Positions 1 through 6,405 of a DNA stretch of 8,524 nt are shown one piece after another; positions within the stretch are counted from its first letter, which is position 1; each line of letters begins with the position of its first letter. The position numbers and the translations under genes are program-made. Location: assembly GCA_002713705.1 (NCBI GenBank), contig PAUJ01000036.1:4335-12858 (forward strand). The letters are read 5' to 3'. The DNA comes from Flavobacteriaceae bacterium. GTDB taxonomy: Bacteria; Bacteroidota; Bacteroidia; Flavobacteriales; Flavobacteriaceae. The notes under the pieces were generated by a model that did not search any database, had not been told where the DNA came from, and saw only the letters and a program-made list of their open reading frames with translations.

Positions 1-657
1 TCAAAAGATGGCACTAAAAAGAAAACGGGTACGATAGGACACGTAGCTTCTACCTCATTTTTCCCTTCTAAAAATTTGGGTTGTTATGGAGATGGTGGTG
101 CTATTTTTACAAATGATGATGATTTGGCTTACACAATTAGGGGTATTGTAAACCACGGAATGTATATAAGGTACCATCATGATGTAGTAGGAGTAAATTC
201 AAGGTTGGATTCAATTCAAGCTGCAGTTTTAAGGGCTAAGCTTCCAAATTTAGATGCCTATAATGATGCTAGGCGATTGGCAGCCTCAAAATATGCAAAG
301 GCTTTTCAAGGAATTGATGGGGTAATTACTCCTGGTTGTTTTTGCGACTGTTCTATAGAAAATAAAGAAAAATGCAATTTACACGTATACCATCAATATA
401 CCTTAAAAATTATAAATGCTGATAGAGATGCGCTAGCTGCACATTTAAATAAAAATGGAATTCCTTGTGGTGTTTATTATCCAATTCCATTGCATTTGCA
501 AAAAGCATATATAGATGATAGGTATAAAGAAGAAAACTTTAAAGTGACCAATCAATTAATAAAAGAAGTTATTTCATTGCCTATGCACACAGAATTGGAG
601 GATGAACAAATCGATTTTATAACTTCAACGGTTATTGATTTTTTAAAAAACAATTAG
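1..657 (+). CDS. DegT/DnrJ/EryC1/StrS-family PLP sugar aminotransferase, C-terminal part (5' end outside window)
   Basis: The reading frame is open from base 1, so the gene starts upstream; 218 residues are visible of a usual 360-380. The family transfers an amino group, usually from glutamate, to a keto-sugar nucleotide for surface glycans. The Schiff-base lysine is K24 of the visible part, in FFPSKNLG, followed by the family signature CYGDGGAIFTND. Further on come the conserved NSRLDSIQAAVL helix (about 62-73), HVYHQYTLK (127-135) and GVYYPIPLHLQ. The segment just before the lysine (DGTKKK, then TIGH) resembles WbpE-like enzymes that act on UDP-3-keto sugars, but the exact substrate cannot be read from sequence. 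An unusual cysteine cluster (C113, C115, C117, C125) sits before HVYHQYTLK. A TTG at 76 is not the start, because conserved sequence, including the lysine, lies upstream of it. The stop is TAG, 1 nt before the galE ATG, so the two genes are probably one operon. Family certain; substrate inferred. Confidence 0.93.
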   Translation, partial: SKDGTKKKTGTIGHVASTSFFPSKNLGCYGDGGAIFTNDDDLAYTIRGIVNHGMYIRYHHDVVGVNSRLDSIQAAVLRAKLPNLDAYNDARRLAASKYAKAFQGIDGVITPGCFCDCSIENKEKCNLHVYHQYTLKIINADRDALAAHLNKNGIPCGVYYPIPLHLQKAYIDDRYKEENFKVTNQLIKEVISLPMHTELEDEQIDFITSTVIDFLKNN

Positions 658-658
658 C

Positions 659-1670
659 ATGAAAAAAATATTGGTAACTGGAGGTTTAGGATATATTGGT
701 TCCCATACCGTAGTTGAATTACAAAAAACAGGTTTTGAGGTTGTAATTATCGATGATCTTTCCAATTCTTCCAAAGAGGTTTTAAGTAGGATTACCTCTA
801 TTACTGGAATTAAACCTGATTTTGAAGAAATAGATTTAAAAAATAAACAAGCAGTTGAGCAATTCTTTAAAAACTATTCCATTGATGGGGTAATTCATTT
901 TGCGGCTTCAAAGGCGGTAGGTGAAAGTGTGAATGAGCCATTAAAGTATTATGAAAATAACATTACAACATTAACCTACGTACTAAAGGAAATGATTGCG
1001 AACAAGGTGGCTAATTTTATTTTCAGTTCTTCTTGCACAGTTTATGGCCAAGCAGATGAATTGCCAATTACGGAAAATGCACCTACAAAACCTGCAGAAT
1101 CTCCTTATGGCGCTACAAAAAAAAATGGGTGAAATTATTATTGAGGACACTACAAAAGTAACTGCATTAAAGGCAATTGCATTGCGTTATTTTAATCCGA
1201 TTGGAGCACATGAAACCGCTAAAATTGGCGAATTACCTTTAGGAGTTCCTCAAAATTTAATTCCATTTGTAGTGCAAACTGCAGCTGGAATTAGAGAATG
1301 TCTCTCTGTTTTTGGTGATGATTATAACACTCCCGATGGCACTGCAGTTCGCGATTATATTCATGTTGTAGATTTAGCAAAAGCTCATATTATAGCCTTA
1401 AATAGATTGTTAAAAAATAAAAACAAAGCAAAATTTGAGTTTTTTAATATCGGAACTGGAAAAGGAAGTTCCGTGCTGGATGTCATAAATGCTTTTGAAA
1501 AAGCTACGAATAAAAAAGTGGATTATAAAATAGTAGACAGACGTCCAGGAGATGTAACTTCAGCTTATGCAGACACTAGTTTAGCCAATAATGAATTAGG
1601 TTGGAAAGCTAAATTAGGTTTAGAAGAAGCATTGGCTAGTTCATGGAAGTGGCAGGAAAGTTTAAAATAA
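659..1670 (+). pseudogene. galE: UDP-glucose 4-epimerase GalE, interrupted by a 1-nt frameshift
   Basis: GalE interconverts UDP-glucose and UDP-galactose (often also the GlcNAc/GalNAc pair) with bound NAD, supplying sugars for cell-surface glycans. The first part (659-1132, 157 aa) carries the Rossmann motif GGLGYIGSH (residues 8-16), DDLSNS, HFAASKAVGES, the catalytic serine region SSSCTVYG, and Y150/K154 of the YxxxK dyad in SPYGATK. Nine A at 1117-1125 then bring in a premature TGA (1130-1132). With one A fewer the frame would run on as ATKKMGEIIIEDTT and then through NPIGAHE, GELPLGVPQNLIPF, RDYIHVVDLAKAH and RPGDV to the TAA at 1668-1670. That corrected protein is 336 aa, against 338 in E. 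coli. All conserved blocks are intact on both sides, so this is either a homopolymer sequencing error, a recent mutation or a slippage site. An ATG at 1125 could start the C-terminal half (181 aa). The start lies 1 nt after the aminotransferase stop. Confidence 0.92.
1117..1125 (+). other. A9 homopolymer at the galE frameshift
   Basis: Nine consecutive A separate the N-terminal frame (Y150 and K154 just upstream) from the C-terminal frame. Restoring the GalE frame needs one A fewer, or two more. That is the direction produced by loss of one A in transcriptional slippage, and also by a homopolymer length error in sequencing. The run is followed directly by TGGGTGA, so the last A also forms an ATG in the downstream frame that overlaps the premature TGA. 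Confidence 0.85.
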
Positions 1671-1675
1671 AGTAG

Positions 1676-2563
1676 TTAGAGTTCAAATGAAGCGGCACTA
1701 GTAGTTAGACTTCTATCTATCTTCCGCATTAGACCTTGCAATACATTTCCGGGTCCTACCTCAATAAAATGAGTAGCTCCATCTGCAATCATTTGTTGCA
1801 TGCTTTGAGTCCATTTTACAGGTGCAGTTAATTGAGAAACTAAATTCTTTTTAATTTCTGAAGGATCAATAACCGCGGTAGTACTTACATTTTGATAAAT
1901 AGGACATGCAGGATTTGTAAAAGGAGTATTTTCTATAGCTGCAGCCAATTCTTCTCTTGCTGGCTCCATAAGAGGGCTATGAAAGGCTCCGCCTACTGGT
2001 AAAACCAATGCTCTTCTTGCTCCAGCTTCCTTCATGGCTTCACATGCTAAATGGATAGCGTTTACTTCTCCTGAAATCACTAATTGGCCGGGACAATTAT
2101 AATTTGCCGCTACCACAATACCAGGGGTTTCTGTACATATTTTTTCAACAACAGCATCTTCTAAACTTAACACTGCTGCCATCGTAGAAGGTGTTACTTC
2201 ACAAGCTTTTTGCATTGCTTGAGCTCTTTTTGATACCAAAAGAAGTCCATCCTTAAAGCTCAAGGTTTTATTTGCAACTAAAGCGGATATTTCACCTAAA
2301 GAATGGCCAGCAACCATATCTGGTTGAAATGATTCGCCCAATACTTCAGCTAAAATAGTAGAGTGTAAAAATATTGCAGGTTGGGTTACTTTAGTTTCTT
2401 TTAATGCTTCCACTGTGCCCTCAAACATTATTTTAGTGATGTCAAAACCTAAAAGTTCATTAGCTTGATGAAACAATTCTTTTGCTTTGGAAGACTTTTC
2501 GTATAGGTTCAATCCCATTCCTGTAAATTGTGCTCCTTGTCCTGGAAAAATATATGCGTTCAT
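1676..2563 (-). CDS. fabD: malonyl-CoA:ACP S-malonyltransferase (FabD)
   Basis: Moves malonyl groups from CoA to acyl carrier protein, the feed step of type II fatty acid synthesis in the cytoplasm. The 295 aa fit the family (E. coli 309). Visible catalytic and binding residues are the FPGQGAQ loop (Q9, oxyanion hole), the nucleophile S88 in GHSLGE, R113 in SKRAQAMQ (binds the malonyl carboxylate), H195 in GGAFHSPLM (charge relay) and Q244 in LVSQLTAPVKW. The C-terminal motif VGPGNVLQGLMRKI (269-282) is also typical. The ATG at 2563 is chosen because the FPGQGAQ block begins at residue 6; no SD sequence precedes it. folA ends 107 nt upstream, with a promoter candidate in the gap. The gene converges on galE with 5 nt between the stop codons, leaving no room for a terminator outside the coding regions. 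Very secure. Confidence 0.97.
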   Translation of the reverse strand: MNAYIFPGQGAQFTGMGLNLYEKSSKAKELFHQANELLGFDITKIMFEGTVEALKETKVTQPAIFLHSTILAEVLGESFQPDMVAGHSLGEISALVANKTLSFKDGLLLVSKRAQAMQKACEVTPSTMAAVLSLEDAVVEKICTETPGIVVAANYNCPGQLVISGEVNAIHLACEAMKEAGARRALVLPVGGAFHSPLMEPAREELAAAIENTPFTNPACPIYQNVSTTAVIDPSEIKKNLVSQLTAPVKWTQSMQQMIADGATHFIEVGPGNVLQGLMRKIDRSLTTSAASFEL

Positions 2564-2637
2564 CTGTTTGTATTATTTTATTATTGGAGTTTGTAAATCT
2601 TTATTTCTTTAAGATGATTATTGTTCTTAATTCGATT

Positions 2638-2668
2638 CAAAAATAATTTATTAATTAAATTTTATAAA
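2638..2668 (-). promoter_or_regulatory. candidate Bacteroidota-type promoter for fabD
   Basis: On the minus strand, TATTTTTG (2645 to 2638) matches the TAnnTTTG -7 consensus of Bacteroidota. It is preceded after 19 nt by TTTA (2668 to 2665), one mismatch from the TTTG -33 core. Transcription would start near 2632, giving a leader of roughly 70 nt before the fabD ATG. The region is almost pure A/T, so a chance match is quite possible. It would let fabD be transcribed separately from the thyA-folA set. Confidence 0.4.
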
Positions 2669-2670
2669 GT

Positions 2671-3153
2671 TTAGTTGCTAACAAAGGTTTGATAAGAAAA
2701 ATCAAATTTATGTTTTTCATCTTTCAAATGGAATTCTTCAGAAATAAGCTTCCAATCCTCTGAAGGGATTTCAGGAAAAAAAGTATCTGCATCAAATGAA
2801 CTATTCACTCGGGTTAATTCAATTTTATCTGCTATTTTCATTCCTAGTTGATAGATCTCTCCTCCACCAATAATAAAAATTTGAGAATCATTTTTTGAGA
2901 TCTCCAATGCTTCAGTCATGGAATGAACAATAATAGCACCTTCTGGATGGTAATCGGTATTACGTGTAATAACAATATGTACTCTATTTGGTAGTGGTTT
3001 TGGAAACGATTGAAATGTTTTTCGTCCCATGATAATATGATGACCAGTAGTTAATTTCTTAAATCGTTTAAAGTCTTTTGGTAAATGCCAAACCAGATCG
3101 TTGTCTTTGCCTAGTTCATTATTAGATCCAGCAGCAGCTATAATTGTAATCAT
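2671..3153 (-). CDS. folA: dihydrofolate reductase
   Basis: Reduces dihydrofolate to tetrahydrofolate with NADPH; it recycles the dihydrofolate made by ThyA, encoded two genes upstream, and is the target of trimethoprim. The 160 aa match single-domain bacterial DHFR (E. coli 159). Visible features are the N-terminal strand MITIIAAAG, the catalytic acid D27 in HLPKDFKRFK at the same position as E. coli Asp27, W22 just before it, the NADPH-site motif MGRKTF (42-47), PLPNRVHIVITR (53-64), and IIGGGEIY (94-101). The start ATG overlaps the upstream 2TM gene's TGA as ATGA, with GGAGG 7 nt upstream, so the start is very well supported and translation is probably coupled. The ordinary motif set suggests a chromosomal rather than a mobile resistance-type DHFR. 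Confidence 0.97.
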   Translation of the reverse strand: MITIIAAAGSNNELGKDNDLVWHLPKDFKRFKKLTTGHHIIMGRKTFQSFPKPLPNRVHIVITRNTDYHPEGAIIVHSMTEALEISKNDSQIFIIGGGEIYQLGMKIADKIELTRVNSSFDADTFFPEIPSEDWKLISEEFHLKDEKHKFDFSYQTFVSN

Positions 3154-3572
3154 ATTTTTTCCTCCGAATCTAGTGTTTTTTTTTCAGCTTCTAGTTTCTG
3201 TATCACTTCTTTTTCTGCTTTCTTGTCTAATTCAGATATCTTTTCTTCCTGTAGCTTTTTTAGTTTTTCTAATTGATGATTTTCCCATTCTTTATCCATA
3301 AATTTATTTTTAATTAAAACATTAAAAACATGGATTAAAAATAAAAACCCCCATGCTACAATTGTCCATACAAACCAAGGATAGCCTATTGGAGTAATTT
3401 CCTTTCCAACTCCTAAAGCTAAATTAATAATGGCCAATAAAATGGCACCAACAATAAAATAAATAAAATGAGAAAGTAAACCTTTTTTTTGAAGAATTCG
3501 CTTTCGAGCATATTCGTATTGCTCTCTTTGTTCAGCGTCATTTCGAAATTCTTTTTTAGATTTAGAAAACAT
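3150..3572 (-). CDS. 2TM domain-containing small membrane protein
   Basis: A 140-aa protein of the 2TM-domain family, which is common in Bacteroidota as stand-alone proteins and as the membrane part of some LytTR-pathway histidine kinases; its biochemical role is unknown. Order: a charged N-terminus with YEYARKRILQKKG (20-31, the family's lead-in helix), TM1 about 33-54, a short loop, TM2 about 65-87 (YPWFVWTIVAWGFLFLIHVF), then WENHQLEKLKKLQEEK and a Lys/Glu-rich predicted coiled coil to the end. Both termini are expected in the cytoplasm. I chose the ATG at 3572 because the family domain begins shortly after it; an in-frame ATG at 3638 would add 22 odd residues and overlap thyA. It lies 49 nt after thyA and overlaps folA by 4 nt, which places it in a thyA-folA operon. 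No kinase or effector domain is present. Confidence 0.85.
   Translation of the reverse strand: MFSKSKKEFRNDAEQREQYEYARKRILQKKGLLSHFIYFIVGAILLAIINLALGVGKEITPIGYPWFVWTIVAWGFLFLIHVFNVLIKNKFMDKEWENHQLEKLKKLQEEKISELDKKAEKEVIQKLEAEKKTLDSEEKI
3161..3165 (-). promoter_or_regulatory. strong Shine-Dalgarno of folA inside the upstream gene
   Basis: GGAGG, 7 nt before the folA ATG, sits in the last codons of the 2TM gene (TCG GAG GAA, encoding S-E-E near its C-terminus). Combined with the ATGA stop/start overlap, this fixes the folA start. Most genes here have no such motif, so it stands out in a Bacteroidota setting. Confidence 0.75.
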
Positions 3573-3621
3573 ATTCTTTTTTTTAGACTTAAGGTAAATA
3601 TACTGTTTTTTTAAAAATAAA

Positions 3622-4446
3622 TTAAATAGCCACAGCACCTTTAATATGCGGGTGGTGCTCGTAATCTGTTAAAGTGAAATCATCAAATGTAAAATCGAAA
3701 ATATTTTTCACTTCTGGATTTAAAATCATTTTAGGAAGCGGTTTTAGATCTCTTGATAATTGAAGATCTATTTGCTCTTGATGATTGCTATAAATATGTG
3801 CATCGCCAAAAGTATGTATAAAATCTCCTGCTTCTAGTCCACAAGCTTGAGCCATCATCATGGTAAATAATGCATAGGATGCTATGTTAAAGGGGACTCC
3901 TAAAAAGATATCGGCACTTCGCTGGTATAATTGACAAGATAACTTCCCATTGGCTACATAAAATTGAAAAAAAGCGTGACAAGGAGGTAAAGCTGCTTTA
4001 CCATTAGCTACATTATCTGAAAATGTTTTACTGGTATCAGGTAACACACTTGGATTCCAGGCAGAAACTAACATTCTTCTGCTGTCTGGATTGGTTTTAA
4101 TCGTTTCGATGATTTCTGAAATTTGATCAATTTCATCACCATTCCAATTACGCCATTGATATCCGTAAACAGGACCTAAATCACCTTTTTCATCTGCCCA
4201 CTCATTCCAAATACGAACTCCATTTTCTTGAAGGTATTTAATATTGGTATCGCCTTTTAAAAACCATAACAATTCATAAACGATTGATTTTAAATGAAGT
4301 TTTTTTGTGGTTACCATTGGGAAACCTTTGCTTAAGTCGAATCGCATTTGGTAACCAAAAACACTTTTAGTTCCTGTTCCTGTTCTATCTTGTTTTGTGG
4401 TTCCGTTTTCTAAAACATGCTTTATAAGATCGTGGTATTGTTTCAT
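3622..4446 (-). CDS. thyA: thymidylate synthase ThyA
   Basis: Methylates dUMP to dTMP using 5,10-methylene-tetrahydrofolate and releases dihydrofolate, which the nearby FolA reduces. The 274 aa exceed the E. coli enzyme (264) by 10. Motifs in order: DRTGTGTKSVFG (20-31, phosphate-binding arginine loop), FPMVTTKKLHLKSI (42-55), ELLWFLKGDTN, WNEWAD, GPVYGYQWRNW (91-101), SRRMLVSAWNP (122-132), the catalytic C156 in LPPCHAFFQFYV, QRSADIFLGVPFNIASYA (175-192) and HTFGDAHIYSNH (211-222). The extra residues form a short insert (about 137-149) just before the catalytic loop. The ATG start is supported by GAGGAG 6 nt upstream. It leads the thyA-2TM-folA set, and the nucleoside transporter lies 237 nt upstream on the same strand. 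Classical folate-dependent ThyA, not flavin-dependent ThyX. Confidence 0.98.
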   Translation of the reverse strand: MKQYHDLIKHVLENGTTKQDRTGTGTKSVFGYQMRFDLSKGFPMVTTKKLHLKSIVYELLWFLKGDTNIKYLQENGVRIWNEWADEKGDLGPVYGYQWRNWNGDEIDQISEIIETIKTNPDSRRMLVSAWNPSVLPDTSKTFSDNVANGKAALPPCHAFFQFYVANGKLSCQLYQRSADIFLGVPFNIASYALFTMMMAQACGLEAGDFIHTFGDAHIYSNHQEQIDLQLSRDLKPLPKMILNPEVKNIFDFTFDDFTLTDYEHHPHIKGAVAI

Positions 4447-4452
4447 AGATGA

Positions 4453-4458
4453 CTCCTC
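4453..4458 (-). promoter_or_regulatory. Shine-Dalgarno of thyA
   Basis: GAGGAG lies 6 nt upstream of the thyA ATG on the minus strand, at ideal spacing. The starts of galE, fabD, the 2TM gene, nupC, the DUF151 gene and etfA have A/T-rich leaders without such a motif, so this one is exceptional within the window. Confidence 0.7.
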
Positions 4459-4512
4459 GTAATAAAAGGGGGTTTTATAATAATAGATTCAAATTCTTAT
4501 GAGGTTAAAAAT

Positions 4513-4543
4513 AAAAAAAAGCTTTAGATAATTATTTCTAAAG
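4513..4543 (-). terminator. candidate intrinsic terminator downstream of nupC
   Basis: Read on the minus strand, CTTTAGA (4543 to 4537) and TCTAAAG (4528 to 4522) form a 7-bp stem with an 8-nt loop. A C and then eight T (4520 to 4513) follow. The orientation suits transcripts coming from nupC, but the stem is A/T-rich and lies about 140 nt past the nupC stop, so it may be weak. If active, it separates nupC from thyA. I see no clear TAnnTTTG promoter in the rest of the 237-nt gap between nupC and thyA. Confidence 0.45.
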
Positions 4544-4683
4544 GACCTTTATATTATTAAAAGTTATCAACGTAAATAGTGAATAACAAGAGGTTATATA
4601 TAATTAAAATTTAAAGCAGGGATTTACCTCATAATCTTTAAAAGATAAAAAAAGAAACATTAAAAAAATGATTAAAATTAATC

Positions 4684-6399
4684 TTATCCTATAATCATTC
4701 CAGCGATGGTAGCTGAAATTAAAGATGCGATGCTACCACCGATTAATGCTTTCATTCCAAATTTTGATAAGGTTTTACGTTGTCCCGGTGCTAATGATCC
4801 AATTCCCCCAATTTGAATGCCAATGGAAGCAAAATTTGCAAAACCGCATAACATATAGGTGGCCATGATAATTGACTTTTCATAGGTTAAATGAGTGGCA
4901 TTGGCAACATTTTTAAGATCTGCAAGCTGTATATAGCCAAGAAATTCACTAGCTACTAATTTGATTCCTAAAAGTTGTCCCATCATCATCATATCTTCTT
5001 TTGCAACTCCAATTAACCACATTAATGGAGCGAATACAGTACCAAGAATGGCTTCTAATGAAAGTTGATCATAGGAAGAATTTGCTGCAACCCAGCTATT
5101 AATAGTAGTAAAACCTCCAAGCCAACCTAGAATTCCATTGAACATTGCTATAAAGGCAACAAAAACTAACAACATAGCGCCAACATTTACAGCTAACTTT
5201 AATCCTTCTGTAGTTCCGATTGCGATTGAATCTAATACGTTAGATCCAATTTTTTCTGAAGAAACTTCAACATCTGTATTGATGACCTCGGTTTGTGGGT
5301 ATAATATTTTTGAAATTACAATGGCACCTGGCGCAGCCATAACCGATGCTGCTAATAAATGCTTTGCAAACAATAATCTAAGTACTGGATCATTACCACC
5401 TAAAAACCCAATATATGCAGCAAGAACGGCGCCTGCAACAGTTGCCATTCCTCCAATCATTACTAAAAGTATTTCTGATTTAGTCATTTTTTCTAAATAC
5501 TCTTTGATAAGAAGGGGAGCTTCTGTTTGTCCTAAAAAGATATTTCCAGCGACACTAAAGCTTTCGGCACCAGATATTTTTAATAGTTTTGATAATAACC
5601 AACCAAAGGCTTTAACTACTTTTTGGATAACCCCAAAGTAAAATAACACAGATGTTAATGCAGAGAAGAAGATGATAGTTGGTAATACTTGAAATGCAAA
5701 AATAAATCCAAAGGTATCCATATCTACTACCAGTCCTTCAAATAAGAACTTACTACCAGCTCTTGTAAATTCTAATATGCTTACAAATACTTTTCCAACA
5801 GCCTCAAATGCATTTTGTACAAAAGAAACTTTTAGAACACCAATAGCAATAAATAATTGAAACGCTAAGCCAATACCTACTGTTTTCCAATTAATAGCTT
5901 TTCTGTTACTGCTAAATAAAAATGCGATAAATAACAAGGAAGTCATTCCTAAAACACCTTTCCAAATACTCGTAAAAGAAAAACCTTGACTTGGTATTAC
6001 TCCTGAATTCGATTCTGATTGCAGTATTTCTTCTTTTTGTTCGCCGATGGAACTTATAAATTTATAATTCGATCCATTTTCAGTGAATATTAATGTTGAA
6101 TCGGTAAGCTCACTTATTTTATACCTTCTAATAGTATCCGTAGGTTGATTGTAATAAAAAATCATTAACTTATTTTGGAACATATAATCTCCGGAAGCTT
6201 TTAAGTTTTCTTTAGCTTCTAATTCGTATGAAAAAGTTCCATCCCTTAGTGTTAAAAAGTCGTTTTCTGGATTTATACTTATTAAAGATTCTTCTTCTGC
6301 ATTTTCAATACTAGAAAACTGCCATTTTTTCTCTAAGTTTTGTCCAAATGATAAAAACTGAACTAAAACTAAAACCCCAACTAATAAATATTTTTGCAT
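4684..6399 (-). CDS. nupC: Na+-type concentrative nucleoside transporter (CNT/NupC) with N-terminal periplasmic lipocalin-like domain
   Basis: Imports nucleosides across the inner membrane, probably driven by Na+ or H+. The protein is a two-part fusion of 571 aa. Residues 1-19 look like a signal peptide (hydrophobic stretch, then SFG before Q20). Residues about 24-120 are a beta-rich, lipocalin-like segment (KKWQFSSIE, INPENDFLTLRDGTFSYEL, SELTDSTLIF). The CNT core spans about 146-571, close to a full-length bacterial CNT. Core motifs are GNIFLGQTEAPLLIKEYL (285-302; Q291, T292 and E293 match the HP1 nucleobase contacts), MTKSEILLVMIGGMATVAG, VFAPLMWLIGV, KLVASEFLGY (E485) and CGFANFASIGIQIGG (N522 and S525 match the HP2 contacts). 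The ATG start is 6 nt after the DUF151 gene's stop, so the two are probably co-transcribed. Proximity to thyA fits nucleoside supply for nucleotide synthesis. CNT assignment is firm; substrate range and the role of the extra domain are inferred. Confidence 0.92.
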   Translation of the reverse strand: MQKYLLVGVLVLVQFLSFGQNLEKKWQFSSIENAEEESLISINPENDFLTLRDGTFSYELEAKENLKASGDYMFQNKLMIFYYNQPTDTIRRYKISELTDSTLIFTENGSNYKFISSIGEQKEEILQSESNSGVIPSQGFSFTSIWKGVLGMTSLLFIAFLFSSNRKAINWKTVGIGLAFQLFIAIGVLKVSFVQNAFEAVGKVFVSILEFTRAGSKFLFEGLVVDMDTFGFIFAFQVLPTIIFFSALTSVLFYFGVIQKVVKAFGWLLSKLLKISGAESFSVAGNIFLGQTEAPLLIKEYLEKMTKSEILLVMIGGMATVAGAVLAAYIGFLGGNDPVLRLLFAKHLLAASVMAAPGAIVISKILYPQTEVINTDVEVSSEKIGSNVLDSIAIGTTEGLKLAVNVGAMLLVFVAFIAMFNGILGWLGGFTTINSWVAANSSYDQLSLEAILGTVFAPLMWLIGVAKEDMMMMGQLLGIKLVASEFLGYIQLADLKNVANATHLTYEKSIIMATYMLCGFANFASIGIQIGGIGSLAPGQRKTLSKFGMKALIGGSIASLISATIAGMIIG

Positions 6400-6405
6400 A
6401 GGATG

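Noticed and set aside
76..657. TTG at 76 as the start of the aminotransferase
   Set aside because: The frame is open to base 1, and conserved sequence including the Schiff-base lysine lies upstream of 76.
996..1124. Upstream extension of the galE C-terminal frame
   Set aside because: It is the out-of-frame shadow of the first galE part; only the sequence from about 1125 on is GalE-like.
1671..1713. Direct repeat AGTAGTTAGA at 1671 and 1700 around the fabD stop
   Set aside because: Similarity ends after about 14 nt; too short to indicate duplication or an attachment site.
2645..2661. AATTTA-TTAAT-TAAATT palindrome after folA as a terminator
   Set aside because: The stem is all A/T and only 6 bp, and lacks a clean T-run; such palindromes are expected by chance in this gap.
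3101..3301. Plus-strand open frame rich in Leu/Ile/Phe
   Set aside because: It is antisense to folA and the 2TM coiled-coil codons, with low-complexity translation and no recognisable motif.
3573..3638. Longer start for the 2TM protein (ATG at 3638)
   Set aside because: It adds 22 hydrophobic/Lys-rich residues outside the family domain and overlaps the thyA coding end.
4497..4634. Inverted pair TTATGAGGT (4497-4505) and ACCTCATAA (4626-4634) between nupC and thyA
   Set aside because: Nine bases at a distance of about 120 nt, with no link to a promoter or stem; no support for an operator or long-range fold.
5138..5641. Plus-strand open frame opposite nupC
   Set aside because: The opposing frame encodes highly conserved CNT motifs; this one has no family resemblance.
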